Shown here: positions 32,770-41,867 of the stretch, piece by piece | How the letters are laid out: each line of letters opens with the position of its first letter | Numbering within the stretch: position 1 is the first letter of the stretch | Position numbers and translations under genes: made by a program | Source: Streptomyces sp. NBC_00878 | GTDB lineage: Bacteria; Actinomycetota; Actinomycetes; Streptomycetales; Streptomycetaceae | Direction: 5' to 3' | DNA length: 64,000 nt | NCBI RefSeq assembly: GCF_026341515.1 | Contig: NZ_JAPEOK010000001.1 | Coordinates: 2,046,001-2,110,000, forward strand | The notes under the pieces: model-generated | Databases searched by the model: none | What the model was told of the DNA's origin: nothing | The model's input: the letters and a program-made list of their open reading frames with translations, nothing else

Positions 32770-34211
32770 TAGGGCTTGGTCAGATTCGTATCGGTGTGGG
32801 CATGTTGCGGTGGCAGGTGGGGCAGGCACCGGTCCAGAGGGCGAGGAGTGTCTGTAGCTCGCGGACGACTTGGTAGAGGCTCAGGCCGGTGCTGGGTCTT
32901 TTGGGGCCCGGGCCAGTCGTTGCAGGGTGCAGAAGGCGTGCGCGACGGAGACGAGGGTGACGTGGTGGTGCCAGCCGCCCCAGGTCCGGCCCTCGAAGTG
33001 GGCAAGTCCCAGGGCCTGCTTCATCTCCCGGTAGTCGTGCTCGATGCGCCAGCGGAGTTTGGCGAGGCGGACCAGCGTGGTCAGAGGCATGCCGGAGGGC
33101 AGGTCGGACAGCCAGAACTGCACCGGCTCGTTCTCACCGGCGGGCCATTCGGCCAGCAGCCAGCACACGGGCAGTTCCGGGCCGTCGGTGGCCTGGCGGA
33201 CCTCGCGTCCGGCAGGCCGGATGCGCAAGGCCACGAAGCGGGAGTACATCCGCTTACGGCCAAAGCGGCCGGTGCCGGGCCGGGAGCCCTCTCGCCACTG
33301 CACCGGCCGGGCAGCCTTCCGGCCCGCCGCGATGACCAGCTCCTTCACCGACCGCGGCTTGTCGGGATACTTGGCCAGCGGCGGGCGTCCCGTCCCGCAG
33401 TACGGCCCGGCCACCGGCACCGCGTCGGCGGGCTGGGCCGACAGTGTGGTGGAGATCCCCACCACGTAGTTCAGGCCGCGGGCCTGCAGTCCGTGCCGGA
33501 ACGCGGCAGCGTCGCCGTATCCGGCGTCCGCGACGGCCAGCGGCACCTCGATCCCCCACGAGCGGGTCTCGTCGAGCATGTCCAGGGCCAGCTGCCACTT
33601 CTCCACATGCCCGACATCGTCCGGGATGCCGCAGGCGGTGCGGCGGGCGACCTTGTCCGCATCGGCCTCCGGTGAGGCGGGATCCCATGTCCGGGGCAGG
33701 AACAGCCGCCAGTTGACCGCCGCCGAGGCGTGGTCGGACGCGAGGTGGAGTGAGACGCCGACCTGGCAGTTGGTGACCTTGCCCGCGGTGCCGGTGTACT
33801 GCCGCGACACGCATGCCGAGGCCATCCCGTCCTTGAGGAACCCGGTGTCGTCGAAGATGAGGGCCTTGGGCCCGATCGTCTCCTCCATCCGCCAGGCGAG
33901 CTGGGCCCGGATGTGCGCCGGGTCCCAGGGGCTGGTGGTGATGAAGTTGGCCAGTGCCTGACGATTGCCGTCCTCCCCGAGCCGGGCGGCCATCGGCTCG
34001 ACCGACTTACGCTGCCCGTCGGTCAGCAGCCCCCGCACATAAACCTGCCCCCACCGGCGCTGATCCTTGCGCGCGAACGGCTCGAACACCTCCGCCGCGA
34101 ACGTCTCCAACTCACCACGCACCACAGCAATCTCGTCCGGAGTCACACACTCTCAACGCCACACCGGGCCCGCAGGACACGCACCACAACAACCGACCTG
34201 ACCAAGCCCTA
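32770..34211 (-). mobile_element. IS701-family insertion sequence, nested at the IS630 end
   Basis: 1442 bp with perfect 14-bp inverted repeats (TAGGGCTTGGTCAG at 32770-32783; its complement at 34198-34211) and a CTAG target duplication (32766-32769 and 34212-34215), typical of IS701 elements. The left CTAG is formed by the last base of the IS630 element, its TA duplication and the next base, so this element came second. Confidence 0.92.
32881..34146 (-). CDS. IS701-family transposase
   Basis: 421 residues. DDE_5-type catalytic blocks: ALIFDDTGFLKDGMASACVS, then QYTGTAGKVTNCQVGVSLH; VPLAVADAGYGDAAAFRHGL; and the Glu region KLRWRIEHDYREMKQALG followed by HFEGRTWGGWHHHVTL. Intact, and inside perfect inverted repeats. 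Only about 35% like the other IS701-type transposase at 41868-43079 by eye, so the two elements are distinct. Confidence 0.92.
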   Translation of the reverse strand: MTPDEIAVVRGELETFAAEVFEPFARKDQRRWGQVYVRGLLTDGQRKSVEPMAARLGEDGNRQALANFITTSPWDPAHIRAQLAWRMEETIGPKALIFDDTGFLKDGMASACVSRQYTGTAGKVTNCQVGVSLHLASDHASAAVNWRLFLPRTWDPASPEADADKVARRTACGIPDDVGHVEKWQLALDMLDETRSWGIEVPLAVADAGYGDAAAFRHGLQARGLNYVVGISTTLSAQPADAVPVAGPYCGTGRPPLAKYPDKPRSVKELVIAAGRKAARPVQWREGSRPGTGRFGRKRMYSRFVALRIRPAGREVRQATDGPELPVCWLLAEWPAGENEPVQFWLSDLPSGMPLTTLVRLAKLRWRIEHDYREMKQALGLAHFEGRTWGGWHHHVTLVSVAHAFCTLQRLARAPKDPAPA

Positions 34212-34215
34212 CTAG

Positions 34216-34985
34216 GCCGGTCTTGCCGACTCCCGCCATCCCGTCGATCGCGGCGATCACCAGCGCCCCCGAGTCGTGGCCGGGGCTGAGGGAGAAAAGC
34301 ATGTCGAGCACCGCCTGGCGGCCCGTGAACGCCGAGGGGCCTGCGGGAAGTTGAGCGGGGGTGGCAGGGAGGTCCGGAGGGTCGTACGGGTGCTGGTCAT
34401 GCGGGTACGGGTCGAGGCGGGTGGTGCGGTGCGCGGCGCGGGCGTATCGGCCCGAGCCCGGACCGGGGAAGCTTCACGGCCCGCGCTGACCTGCCGACGC
34501 GCGGCCAGCCAGGCACCGCGTTCCTCCGCTGAGCAGCCGCAGGCGCGTACGAAGGCCGACACAAGCTCAGCACGCGACAACGACACACGGTTCAGCGCAC
34601 CGGCCAAGGTGCTGTGCGACTGCACTTCCCCGCGCTCGGCCGCCCGCGCCTCCAGCTGCCGGTAGGTCAGTCCCGACGCTTCCTTCAACCGCCGCAACGA
34701 GGCGACGAATGCGGCAGCATCCCCTGCCTCGTGAGGCCCCAGTACCCCGTGGTCCCCCCGTGGTCCCCCATGGGGGTCATCGTGGCCAGGGTCAAGCCCT
34801 TTGGCAACACGCAGTTTCAGCACGGTCGGCCAGTCACCGGGCAGGTCCGGACACGAATCCAGACACGTCCGTGACCGGGCCGGACCAGCACCGCCGCGCT
34901 CGGACTTCTCAACCGCCGGCTTCCTCACGCACATCACGAAGTGGAGGGCGGCAACCAGCGGTGGCCCCGTTGAGGTCGGGGCCAC
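34216..34985 (-). pseudogene. XRE-type HTH and P-loop 5' part of the disrupted regulator
   Basis: The N-terminal part has an XRE-like helix-turn-helix: AFVASLRRLKEASGLTYRQL, then ARAAERGEVQSHSTLAGALN and AFVRACGCSAEERGAWLAAR. After a Pro-rich linker the correct frame changes, showing a frameshift, and continues FTGRQAVLDMLFSLSPGHDS then VIAAIDGMAGVGKTGLA with Walker A. At that point the insertion sequences begin. The rest is at 31219-31494. In life this would be an XRE-NB-ARC-TPR signalling regulator. The true start is uncertain (GTG or ATG near 34740-34985). Confidence 0.65.
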
Positions 34986-35004
34986 CGCCGTGTGTCAGTC
35001 GGTG

Positions 35005-35187
35005 TCAGTTCACCGTCGGGTTGTCGTAGAAGCCGCTGCGGGAGCAGGAATCGGAGCCCGCGTCATCGACACACGCGTACACGCGAATGCCGGTGATGTG
35101 GTTGGAGGCCTCGAACTTGAGGTTCGAGTACGTCACGGTCGTGCCGCAGCCGCTGGAGTTGTGTGGCCAACCGCCTCTTCATCTTCA
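35005..35187 (-). pseudogene. Internally deleted secreted-protein gene
   Basis: A start with a signal-peptide beginning (MKMKRRLAT) runs after nine codons into DNA that, in another frame, encodes a C-terminal secreted domain: SSGCGTTVTYSNLKFEAS, NHITGIRVYACVDDAG and SDSCSRSGFYDNPTVN before the stop. Most of the signal peptide and the frame are lost, so it is a remnant. Confidence 0.6.
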
Positions 35188-35597
35188 TGGATCGCCCTTC
35201 CCTCCAGGGTCCACATGGCCGGTCTGCCATGCACGGCCAGTCTGGGAGCCGCGCACCGGACGGCGTACCTATAACTCTTCAGGGCAACCGTCAGACGCCC
35301 CCCACCAGCACGTCCACCGTCTTGGCACCCTTCTCGCTGAGCACCATTCGATGGCCGCGCACCGGCCATCGTCGGGTGCCATGGCTGGGGCCGCTGGGAT
35401 GCCCGGAGGGCGTGCCGGAGTCTAGTTGGCCACTCGCGACCCCTGACAGATGTCAGGACCGGTAGGCACGCCCACTCCTTCACCCTGAAGCAGCTTCGGA
35501 ATTGCTGGCTGACGGTGCGTCCGGACCCTAGCTCACCTCGCCCCGGACACCCTGCTCAAGACGGCATATCCAACTCTCATTTGACCAGGGGGAACTC
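35188..35597. other. 410 bp without a gene
   Basis: No coding frame with recognisable features is seen on either strand. It should contain the promoter of the lectin gene (AGGGGG at 35586-35592 is its ribosome site). Confidence 0.5.
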
Positions 35598-36158
35598 ATG
35601 CGCGTCTTCTTCCGTGCACTGGCGGTGCCGACCATCGCCGCAGCGTTGATCACCGGATCGCTCACCTCGGCGACGGCGGCGCCGGCCCGCTCCGACACAA
35701 CCGATTCGGCTTTGATGGCCGACGTCTTCCGACTTGTCAATCGCGGCACCGGGCGCTGTCTCGACGCTTTCTGGTCCGGCGGCGGTGTCAACGGCAACGC
35801 CGTCGGGCTGTGGGACTGCAACGACGGCGTCTCCGAGCAGTGGCGGCTCGTCGCCTCGGGCAACCCCGGCTATCCCTACGCTCTCGTGAACCAGCGGTCG
35901 GGCAATCGCTGTCTGGACTACCCGGCCGAGTCGGGAGGCGCCATCGGCTGGCAGTTCAAGCTGTGGGACTGCAACGGTTCGGCGTCGCAGGATCTCAAAC
36001 TCGTGCCTTTCGGCAACTTCTACAAGATCTACGTGGAGCGCAACGGGAACGCGCCGATGGACGCCTATTCCAGCAGCGGCGGCCTCAATGGCAACCCGGT
36101 CGGCATCTGGAACGACACGGGCAGCCCCCTGCAGCACTGGACGCTGGAGCCTTACTAG
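35598..36158 (+). CDS. Secreted ricin-type beta-trefoil lectin
   Basis: 186 residues. A signal peptide (MRVFFRALAVPTIAAALITG, Ala-x-Ala cleavage near residue 28) precedes one ricin-B beta-trefoil: FRLVNRGTGRCLDAFW ... NAVGLWDCNDGVSEQWRLV, ALVNQRSGNRCLDYP ... LWDCNGSASQDLKLV and a third, degenerate repeat ending GSPLQHWTLEPY. It is probably an extracellular carbohydrate-binding protein. No catalytic domain is attached and the sugar bound cannot be told. Confidence 0.9.
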   Translation: MRVFFRALAVPTIAAALITGSLTSATAAPARSDTTDSALMADVFRLVNRGTGRCLDAFWSGGGVNGNAVGLWDCNDGVSEQWRLVASGNPGYPYALVNQRSGNRCLDYPAESGGAIGWQFKLWDCNGSASQDLKLVPFGNFYKIYVERNGNAPMDAYSSSGGLNGNPVGIWNDTGSPLQHWTLEPY

Positions 36159-36232
36159 AAAGGGTCAGACACTGGCGCGGTGGCTGCCTCTCCCCTCTCG
36201 GTTCCCGTGACATTTCAGCGTGGCGTGACGTG

Positions 36233-36970
36233 TCAGCGCATGTTGAGGGGCGGTCTTCCGTAAGTACGGGTCAGCCGGTCTCGTCGGCTCTCGCGGGCGG
36301 CCTGGGGCGCCGGTTCCTGCGTGCCGGAGGAAGTGAACACGATCAGGTACGCCTCCAGGGCGGAGGCGCCCTCGGTATCCGCGCCCGGCGCGGCATCGTC
36401 GAACCGCTCGCGGGAGTCGGAGCGACCTTGGGCCCACACCTGCACGTCATACGTGTGAGACGGATCCAGATCGATGGTCGGCTCGCCTGGGTCGGCCAGC
36501 TGTCCGAACACTCTGACGGCTTCGTCGGCACTCCGTGCCGGTCCGTTCGTCGTGTCGAACGCAGCCATACGGCCCGCATAGACAGGCCGGTACGCCACGG
36601 AAGCAAGCAGTTCCCACCCGGCCCCCGGCGCCTCGCCACGCTGACCGCTGAGGGCCAGGACAACGGGCGCGGTGTGCTGCTGCACTCGTGATCTCACGAC
36701 GATGTTGCCAGGGACGACGACGACCGCTTCGCTCGTCTTGAAGTCCGGTCTGCCGTCCCTTCGTTCGAAGCCTGGTTCCCACTGCTCCCCGACGGGAAAG
36801 TGGCTGTACTCGATGTTGACGGCCCCGGCGTGACTGATGTGCAGCATGCCCAGAGGCTTGCAGGAAATCGGTTCAGTGCACATCGGTTCAGTGCACGCGG
36901 CTCTGATGAAATCGTCGATCCAGTCACGGAACGTAGGAATCTCCGACCCGCTGGTCTTCGGTACAACCAC
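36233..36970 (-). CDS. Hypothetical protein
   Basis: I do not recognise the family. From a GTG at 36970 it gives 245 residues, soluble and without a signal peptide; upstream in-frame starts reach 37177 but that part looks non-coding. It contains ACTEPMCTEPIS from a 15-bp tandem duplication (near 36868-36900), then KPLGMLHISHAGAVNIEYSH, FPVGEQWEPGFERRDGRPDF and VVVVPGNIVVRSRVQQHTAP. The tail is charged (ESRRDRLTRTYGRPPLNMR). Coding character is good from about 36900 leftward. The start is uncertain. Confidence 0.55.
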   Translation of the reverse strand: MVVPKTSGSEIPTFRDWIDDFIRAACTEPMCTEPISCKPLGMLHISHAGAVNIEYSHFPVGEQWEPGFERRDGRPDFKTSEAVVVVPGNIVVRSRVQQHTAPVVLALSGQRGEAPGAGWELLASVAYRPVYAGRMAAFDTTNGPARSADEAVRVFGQLADPGEPTIDLDPSHTYDVQVWAQGRSDSRERFDDAAPGADTEGASALEAYLIVFTSSGTQEPAPQAARESRRDRLTRTYGRPPLNMR

Positions 36971-37218
36971 GCTGCGATCGGCGAGATTTCTGTGGTTCCC
37001 CAAGGGGCGGTATGCGATGTGACAGAACTGGGTTACGGGTCGGGCAAGCGAGGTGAACGCGGTTTGCCGCCGCCCGGCTGTCTGCCGGACGGCGGCCATG
37101 TGTCCCGGCCCCGCGCACGTGGTACCGGGGACCGGCGTTCGGGGGTGCGGGGGTGCGGGGGTGCGGGGCACCGTCACACGTGGTGACAGTGCCCCGCGAT
37201 ACCGACGGGACGGTGCCG

Positions 37219-37539
37219 TCAGCAGCCGTCGCCGTCGAGGTAGGCCTCGTGGATCCAGACTCCGGTGGGCCCGCCCACCAGGTCTCCCATGACCCAGACG
37301 CCGTCTCGGTCACGGAAGATGAGCTCCTGCCCCCAGTTCACCTGGCCCAGGACCGGGTACTGGGTGCCGGGGCCGCCTCGGAAGTTGACCCCGTCGTCGT
37401 TGACGACGCAGACGTTGTCCTGCCGCACGACAGCGGACGGGGCGGCGGCCTCCGCCGCCTGCCCGGCCTGTGCGAGCGGCCCGGCGGTCAGCGCGAGCCC
37501 GCTGATCAGGAGGTACGCGGCCAGCATTCGCTTCTTCAT
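37219..37539 (-). CDS. Secreted SH3b-domain protein
   Basis: 106 residues from the ATG at 37539 (AGAGGAA upstream). Signal peptide MKKRMLAAYLLISGLALTAG, then an SH3-like repeat with GVNFRGGPGTQYPVLGQV and GQELIFRDRDGVWVMGD. It ends in a Cys. Probably acts outside the membrane, perhaps on the cell wall. It is divergent from the STAND-WD40 gene and shares its promoter region. Confidence 0.82.
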   Translation of the reverse strand: MKKRMLAAYLLISGLALTAGPLAQAGQAAEAAAPSAVVRQDNVCVVNDDGVNFRGGPGTQYPVLGQVNWGQELIFRDRDGVWVMGDLVGGPTGVWIHEAYLDGDGC

Positions 37540-37671
37540 GGGATTCCTCTTTTCCGTTCGTTGTCCGGTCCTCGGTGCGGGACCTGATGCACCGTTTGTA
37601 GCCGCTAATCTGTTGTTCAAGGCCGGTCGGCCGAGGCTGAACAAACGGATACCGAACAATCCGTGTGACCC

Positions 37672-40605
37672 ATGGGGAAGGGTGCGCGCATGCCACGGGG
37701 AGAGCGTCCGCTGGACCCGGACGGCGGTCCGCTGTCCGAATTCGCGGCGCGTTTACGGAAACTGCGGGAACAGGCCGGCCGTCCCACCTACCGGGACCTC
37801 GCACGGAACGCGCATTACTCGATCGCGACGCTGTCCTCGGCCGCGGCGGGACGTCAACTGCCCAGCCTGGCCGTCACCCTGGCCTACGTCCGAGCCTGCG
37901 GCGGTGACGAGCGCGAATGGAAGCTGATCTGGCGACGGGCGGCTGACGCGTGTACCGCAGCGGGCACGTCGGTGGACGGTGACTCGGAGGACCGGGAGAA
38001 GAAAGGCGCCAGGCCGCCCTATGTCGGTCTGGCCGCGTTCGGGGAAGCCGACGCCGGTGTTTTCTTCGGCCGCGAGAAACTCACCGGCACACTCGTCGAA
38101 CATTTGAAGGAAAAGCGGCTTCTTGTTTTGTTCGGGGCGTCGGGATCCGGTAAATCATCGGTGCTGCGCGCAGGCGTACTTCCCGCCTTTCCCGGTGTTT
38201 CCTCGCTGGCCTTCACGCCCGGCCCGCATCCGCTGGAGGAATGCGCCGTCCGACTGGCGGCCCGCGCCGACGCCGATCCCGGCCGGGTGCGCGCCGAACT
38301 CACGGCCGAGCCGCACACCTTCCACCGGATGGTGCGGCAGATCCTCGCCCGGCAGCAGGAGGCAGGCTCCGCGGCGGACGAACTGCTCGTCGTCGTGGAC
38401 CAGTTCGAGGAGGTGTTCACCGTCTGCCGCGACGCACGGGAACGGGAGCGGTTCGTCGCCTCGCTCGTACACGCGGCGCAGGTCCCCGACAGCCGCACGC
38501 GGGTCGTCATCGCCGTGCGGTCCGACTTCTACACGCACTGCACGCGGCTGCCCGGCCTCGTCGACGCCCTGCCCCATGCCCACCATCCCGTCGGCCCGAT
38601 GACCGCCGAGGAACTGAGGGCGGCGATCGTCCAGCCCGCCGCCCGCTCCCGGCTCACCGTCGAGAGCGCCCTGCTGACGACCCTCACGGCCGACGCCCAC
38701 GGCCGGCCGGGGGCGCTGCCGCTGCTGTCGCACGCCCTGCTGGAGACGTGGAGCAGGCGGCGCGGCAACGCCCTCACGCTGGCCGGATACCGTGCGGCGG
38801 GCGGCTTCGAGGGCGCGCTCACCCAGACCGCCGAGGAGTTCCACCGCGCCCTGAGCGACAGCCGGCAGAGGGCAGCTCGGCGGCTGTTCCTGCGGCTCGT
38901 CGCGCTGGGCGAGGGCACCGAGGACACCAAACGCCGTGTGCCCCGTCAGGAACTCGATGGCGGTCCTGACACCGAGTTCGTCCTCGAACAGGCCACCCGG
39001 GCCAGGCTGCTGACCGCCGACGGCGACCACGTGGAGATCGCCCACGAGGCGTTGATCCGCTGCTGGTCCCGGCTCGGCGGCTGGCTGGACGAGGACCGCG
39101 GCCAGGAACGCCTGCAACGCGCACTCACCGAGGCCACCACCCTCTGGGAGTCCTTGGACCACGACCCCGACATCCTGTACCGCGGAGTACGCCTCGCCGC
39201 CGCGCAGGACCTTCCGCGGCAGGCGCTGACCGCACGGGAACGCGCCTTCCTCGACGCCGGTGTGTCGGCGGCGCGGGAGGAGGAGCGGCGCGACCGCCGC
39301 CGCCTGCGCCGGCTGCGCCGCATGGTCGGGGCCCTGGCCGTACTCCTCGTGTGTGCCGTGGCCGCCGTCGGCTTCGCCGTACAGGCACAGGACACCATCA
39401 CCCGGCAGCGCAACGAGGCAGTGATCCTGCGGGCCGCCGACGAATCCGTGCGCCTGAGCCCGCAATATCCGTCACTGGCCGCCCAGATCGCGCTGGCCGC
39501 CTACCGCCAGGCCCCGCAGGAGCGCACGCGGGACACCCTGCTCAGTACCCTGTCCGTCGCGTCGGCCGGCCCGAGGCTGACCGGGCGTACACCGGCCGGG
39601 CACACACCGGCCGTGACCGCCGACGGCCGCATGCTGGCCATGGCCGACAGCGCGTACACCGTCCTGTGGGACATGGCGGATCCACGTCGGCCCCGTCGGC
39701 TCGCCACCATCGACGGCGACGGGGCCGGCCTGAACTTCGTCGAGTTCACCCCGGACGGCGGCACGCTGATCGGAGCCGGCGGCGACCACACGCTCCGGCT
39801 GTGGGACGTGTCCGATCCCATGCACCCGACGCTGCTGTCGAAGCGGCCCACAGGGCACTCGGACGCCGTCTACGCCGTCGCCGTGAGCCGGGACGGCCGC
39901 ATGGCCGCCACCAGCAGCTACGACGACACCGTCCGTCTCTGGGACATGACGGACCCGGCACGCCCGCGCACCCTCGACACGTTGACCGGGCACCGGGGCA
40001 ACGTCAAACCCGTGGCCTTCAGCGCCGACGGAACGACCCTGGCCTCGGGCTCCGACGACCGCACCATCCGCATCTGGGACATGACACACCCACAGCACGC
40101 CACCCTCGCCGTCCTCAAGGGGCACCGGCACTTCGTCGACGCCCTCGCCTACAGTCCGGACGGCCGGACCCTGCTGAGCGGGAGCGACGACCACACGGCG
40201 AAACTGTGGGACATCAGCGCCCTTCCCCGCCACCGCGAGCTGGGCGAACTGGCGAGGCACGCCGACATCGTCGCCGGTGTGGCCTTCGCTCCGCACGGCC
40301 GTACGGCAGTGACGGTCGGCGTGGACGGCACGGTGAACGCCTGGGACGTGACCGACCGCACGCGCCCCGCCCCGCTGGCCGTCCTCACCAACCCCGGCGG
40401 GTCGGTCAAGGAGGTGCGCTACCTCGCGGCGGACGGCACGATCCTCACCGTGACGGCCCACCGCAGCGTCCAGGTCTGGTACACCGACCTCGACCGGGTA
40501 CTCGCCGACGCCTGCGACCGCGTCCGCGACCCCATCAGCCGCGCCCAGTGGTCCCGCCATTTCCCGCGCCTCGACTACGCCCCGCCCTGCCCACGCCACA
40601 CGTGA
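37672..40605 (+). CDS. Transmembrane XRE-STAND NTPase-WD40 protein
   Basis: 977 residues. An XRE-like helix-turn-helix is at about 20-85 (FAARLRKLREQAGRPTYRDL, ATLSSAAAGRQLPSLAVTLA). The nSTAND NTPase domain starts with PPYVGLAAFGEADAGVFFGR at about 115, Walker A LFGASGSGKSSVLRAG near 152 and Walker B LLVVVDQFEEVF near 240. One membrane segment at about 550 (MVGALAVLLVCAVAAVGFAV) is followed by six or so WD40 repeats (for example TGHSDAVYAVAVSRDGRMAA; SYDDTVRLWDM; SDDRTIRIWDM). A membrane-anchored signalling protein with an outside or membrane-side propeller; its signal and target are unknown. The ATG at 37690 is an alternative start. Confidence 0.92.
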   Translation: MGKGARMPRGERPLDPDGGPLSEFAARLRKLREQAGRPTYRDLARNAHYSIATLSSAAAGRQLPSLAVTLAYVRACGGDEREWKLIWRRAADACTAAGTSVDGDSEDREKKGARPPYVGLAAFGEADAGVFFGREKLTGTLVEHLKEKRLLVLFGASGSGKSSVLRAGVLPAFPGVSSLAFTPGPHPLEECAVRLAARADADPGRVRAELTAEPHTFHRMVRQILARQQEAGSAADELLVVVDQFEEVFTVCRDARERERFVASLVHAAQVPDSRTRVVIAVRSDFYTHCTRLPGLVDALPHAHHPVGPMTAEELRAAIVQPAARSRLTVESALLTTLTADAHGRPGALPLLSHALLETWSRRRGNALTLAGYRAAGGFEGALTQTAEEFHRALSDSRQRAARRLFLRLVALGEGTEDTKRRVPRQELDGGPDTEFVLEQATRARLLTADGDHVEIAHEALIRCWSRLGGWLDEDRGQERLQRALTEATTLWESLDHDPDILYRGVRLAAAQDLPRQALTARERAFLDAGVSAAREEERRDRRRLRRLRRMVGALAVLLVCAVAAVGFAVQAQDTITRQRNEAVILRAADESVRLSPQYPSLAAQIALAAYRQAPQERTRDTLLSTLSVASAGPRLTGRTPAGHTPAVTADGRMLAMADSAYTVLWDMADPRRPRRLATIDGDGAGLNFVEFTPDGGTLIGAGGDHTLRLWDVSDPMHPTLLSKRPTGHSDAVYAVAVSRDGRMAATSSYDDTVRLWDMTDPARPRTLDTLTGHRGNVKPVAFSADGTTLASGSDDRTIRIWDMTHPQHATLAVLKGHRHFVDALAYSPDGRTLLSGSDDHTAKLWDISALPRHRELGELARHADIVAGVAFAPHGRTAVTVGVDGTVNAWDVTDRTRPAPLAVLTNPGGSVKEVRYLAADGTILTVTAHRSVQVWYTDLDRVLADACDRVRDPISRAQWSRHFPRLDYAPPCPRHT

Positions 40606-40855
40606 CCCGGCCCGGAGGAATCGGACCGGAGGAATCGGACCGGCGGGCCTGGATCAAGGCGCTGGGCATATCTGCCGATCCTGCTGACGGGCGTCGCAAG
40701 GACAAGGACGCCGACCGCAGGACGGGATGGAGACCGATGCACCGGGCGAGGCGGCTGCCGACGAGTACGAATCCGGGTGCCGTCGCAGCGATGAGTCCGC
40801 CGGTACCCATGGGTCTACCTCCCGACCGAGCCGACCACCGCACCGGGAGCAGGAC

Positions 40856-41500
40856 ATGGGTCTCATTCACATCGAGCTGTTCGCAAGCCTCGACCTCGTC
40901 GGGCAGTCGCCCGGTGGCCCCGACGAGGACCCGGTGGGGTTCCCGTTCGGCGGCTGGCAGGCGCCCCTGCTGGACGAGGTCGCCGGGGCGCAGATCGGTG
41001 CGGCGTACGAGGGCACGGACGCCCTCCTGCTCGGCCGACGGACGTACGACATCTTCGCCGCCTACTGGCCGCACCAGGAGAGCGGCGAGGACAACGAGAT
41101 CGCCACGCTCTTCAACAGGGTCCCGAAGTACGTAGCCTCCCGCGGCGAACCCGATCTCTCGTGGGCCGGGTCCACGCAGCTCGGCCCGGATCTGGCCGGC
41201 GCCGTGCGCGAGATCCGTGACCGGCACGAGCACGTGAAGGTCGTCGGGAGTCTGAACCTGGTGCAGACCCTGCTGCGCGAGAAGCTCTTCGACCGTCTCG
41301 ACCTCTGGGTGCACCCGATCGTGCTCGGCGTCGGGAAGAAGGTGTTCGACGGTGGCGCGGTGCCCACGAACGTCACGCTCCTCGAACCACCGGTAGCCAG
41401 CCCGAAGGGCACCGTGTATCTGCGCTACGGGCTGGCCGACGGCACGCCCAGGACGGGGGACATGACCGCACCCGATCGCGGTGTCGGGCACGACGACTGA
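40856..41500 (+). CDS. Dihydrofolate reductase-fold (RibD C-terminal) protein
   Basis: 214 residues from the ATG at 40856 (GGGAGC upstream). RibD-C/DHFR-like features: IELFASLDLVGQSPGGPDED, DALLLGRRTYDIFAAYW, HVKVVGSLNLVQTLLREKLF and HPIVLGVGKKVFDGG. Many Streptomyces carry such stand-alone reductases of unknown substrate. It is the last intact gene before the IS701 element. Confidence 0.88.
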   Translation: MGLIHIELFASLDLVGQSPGGPDEDPVGFPFGGWQAPLLDEVAGAQIGAAYEGTDALLLGRRTYDIFAAYWPHQESGEDNEIATLFNRVPKYVASRGEPDLSWAGSTQLGPDLAGAVREIRDRHEHVKVVGSLNLVQTLLREKLFDRLDLWVHPIVLGVGKKVFDGGAVPTNVTLLEPPVASPKGTVYLRYGLADGTPRTGDMTAPDRGVGHDD

Positions 41501-41665
41501 ATCCGCCCCGCGCCAGGTGGGTCCGTGTCGGCGCCGGAGAAGGGCGGCATCCCGGATCCCCTTCTTGGAGACGCTTCTTCAGGACACTCCTTGAAGACCT
41601 TCGTGTCCTCACCCGCCACAGCCACCGCCACCGCCACACTCGTGGAACCGGAGCTGGCGCCCTAG

Positions 41666-41785
41666 TACTCCAGCAGTACTTCGTGGCTTGACCTGGGGGA
41701 ACGTCGAGCGGTGGGAGTGTAGCGGGCGGAATGCCGTCACGGATGGGTTCTGCCCGCCCGCCCCTCGAAGGAGTGCCCACGACGG
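41666..41785. repeat. Left 120-bp terminal inverted repeat
   Basis: Base-for-base complement of 43113-43232. Identity ends abruptly at 41785/43113, where the flanks read CGGTAG and (complement) AGATAT. Confidence 0.92.
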
Positions 41786-41867
41786 CGGTAGTGGCAGCGG
41801 CGCGCCACCGCTTGACGTCGTCGGCGCCAGTGCGACCAGCTCAACGCGTGGGTGCGGGCACGGGGAT

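Noticed and set aside
41425-41637. Minus-strand 70-residue frame between the DHFR-like gene and the IS
   Set aside because: Starts in Ala/Val repeats from a GCCACC-type simple repeat and overlaps the end of the DHFR-like gene.
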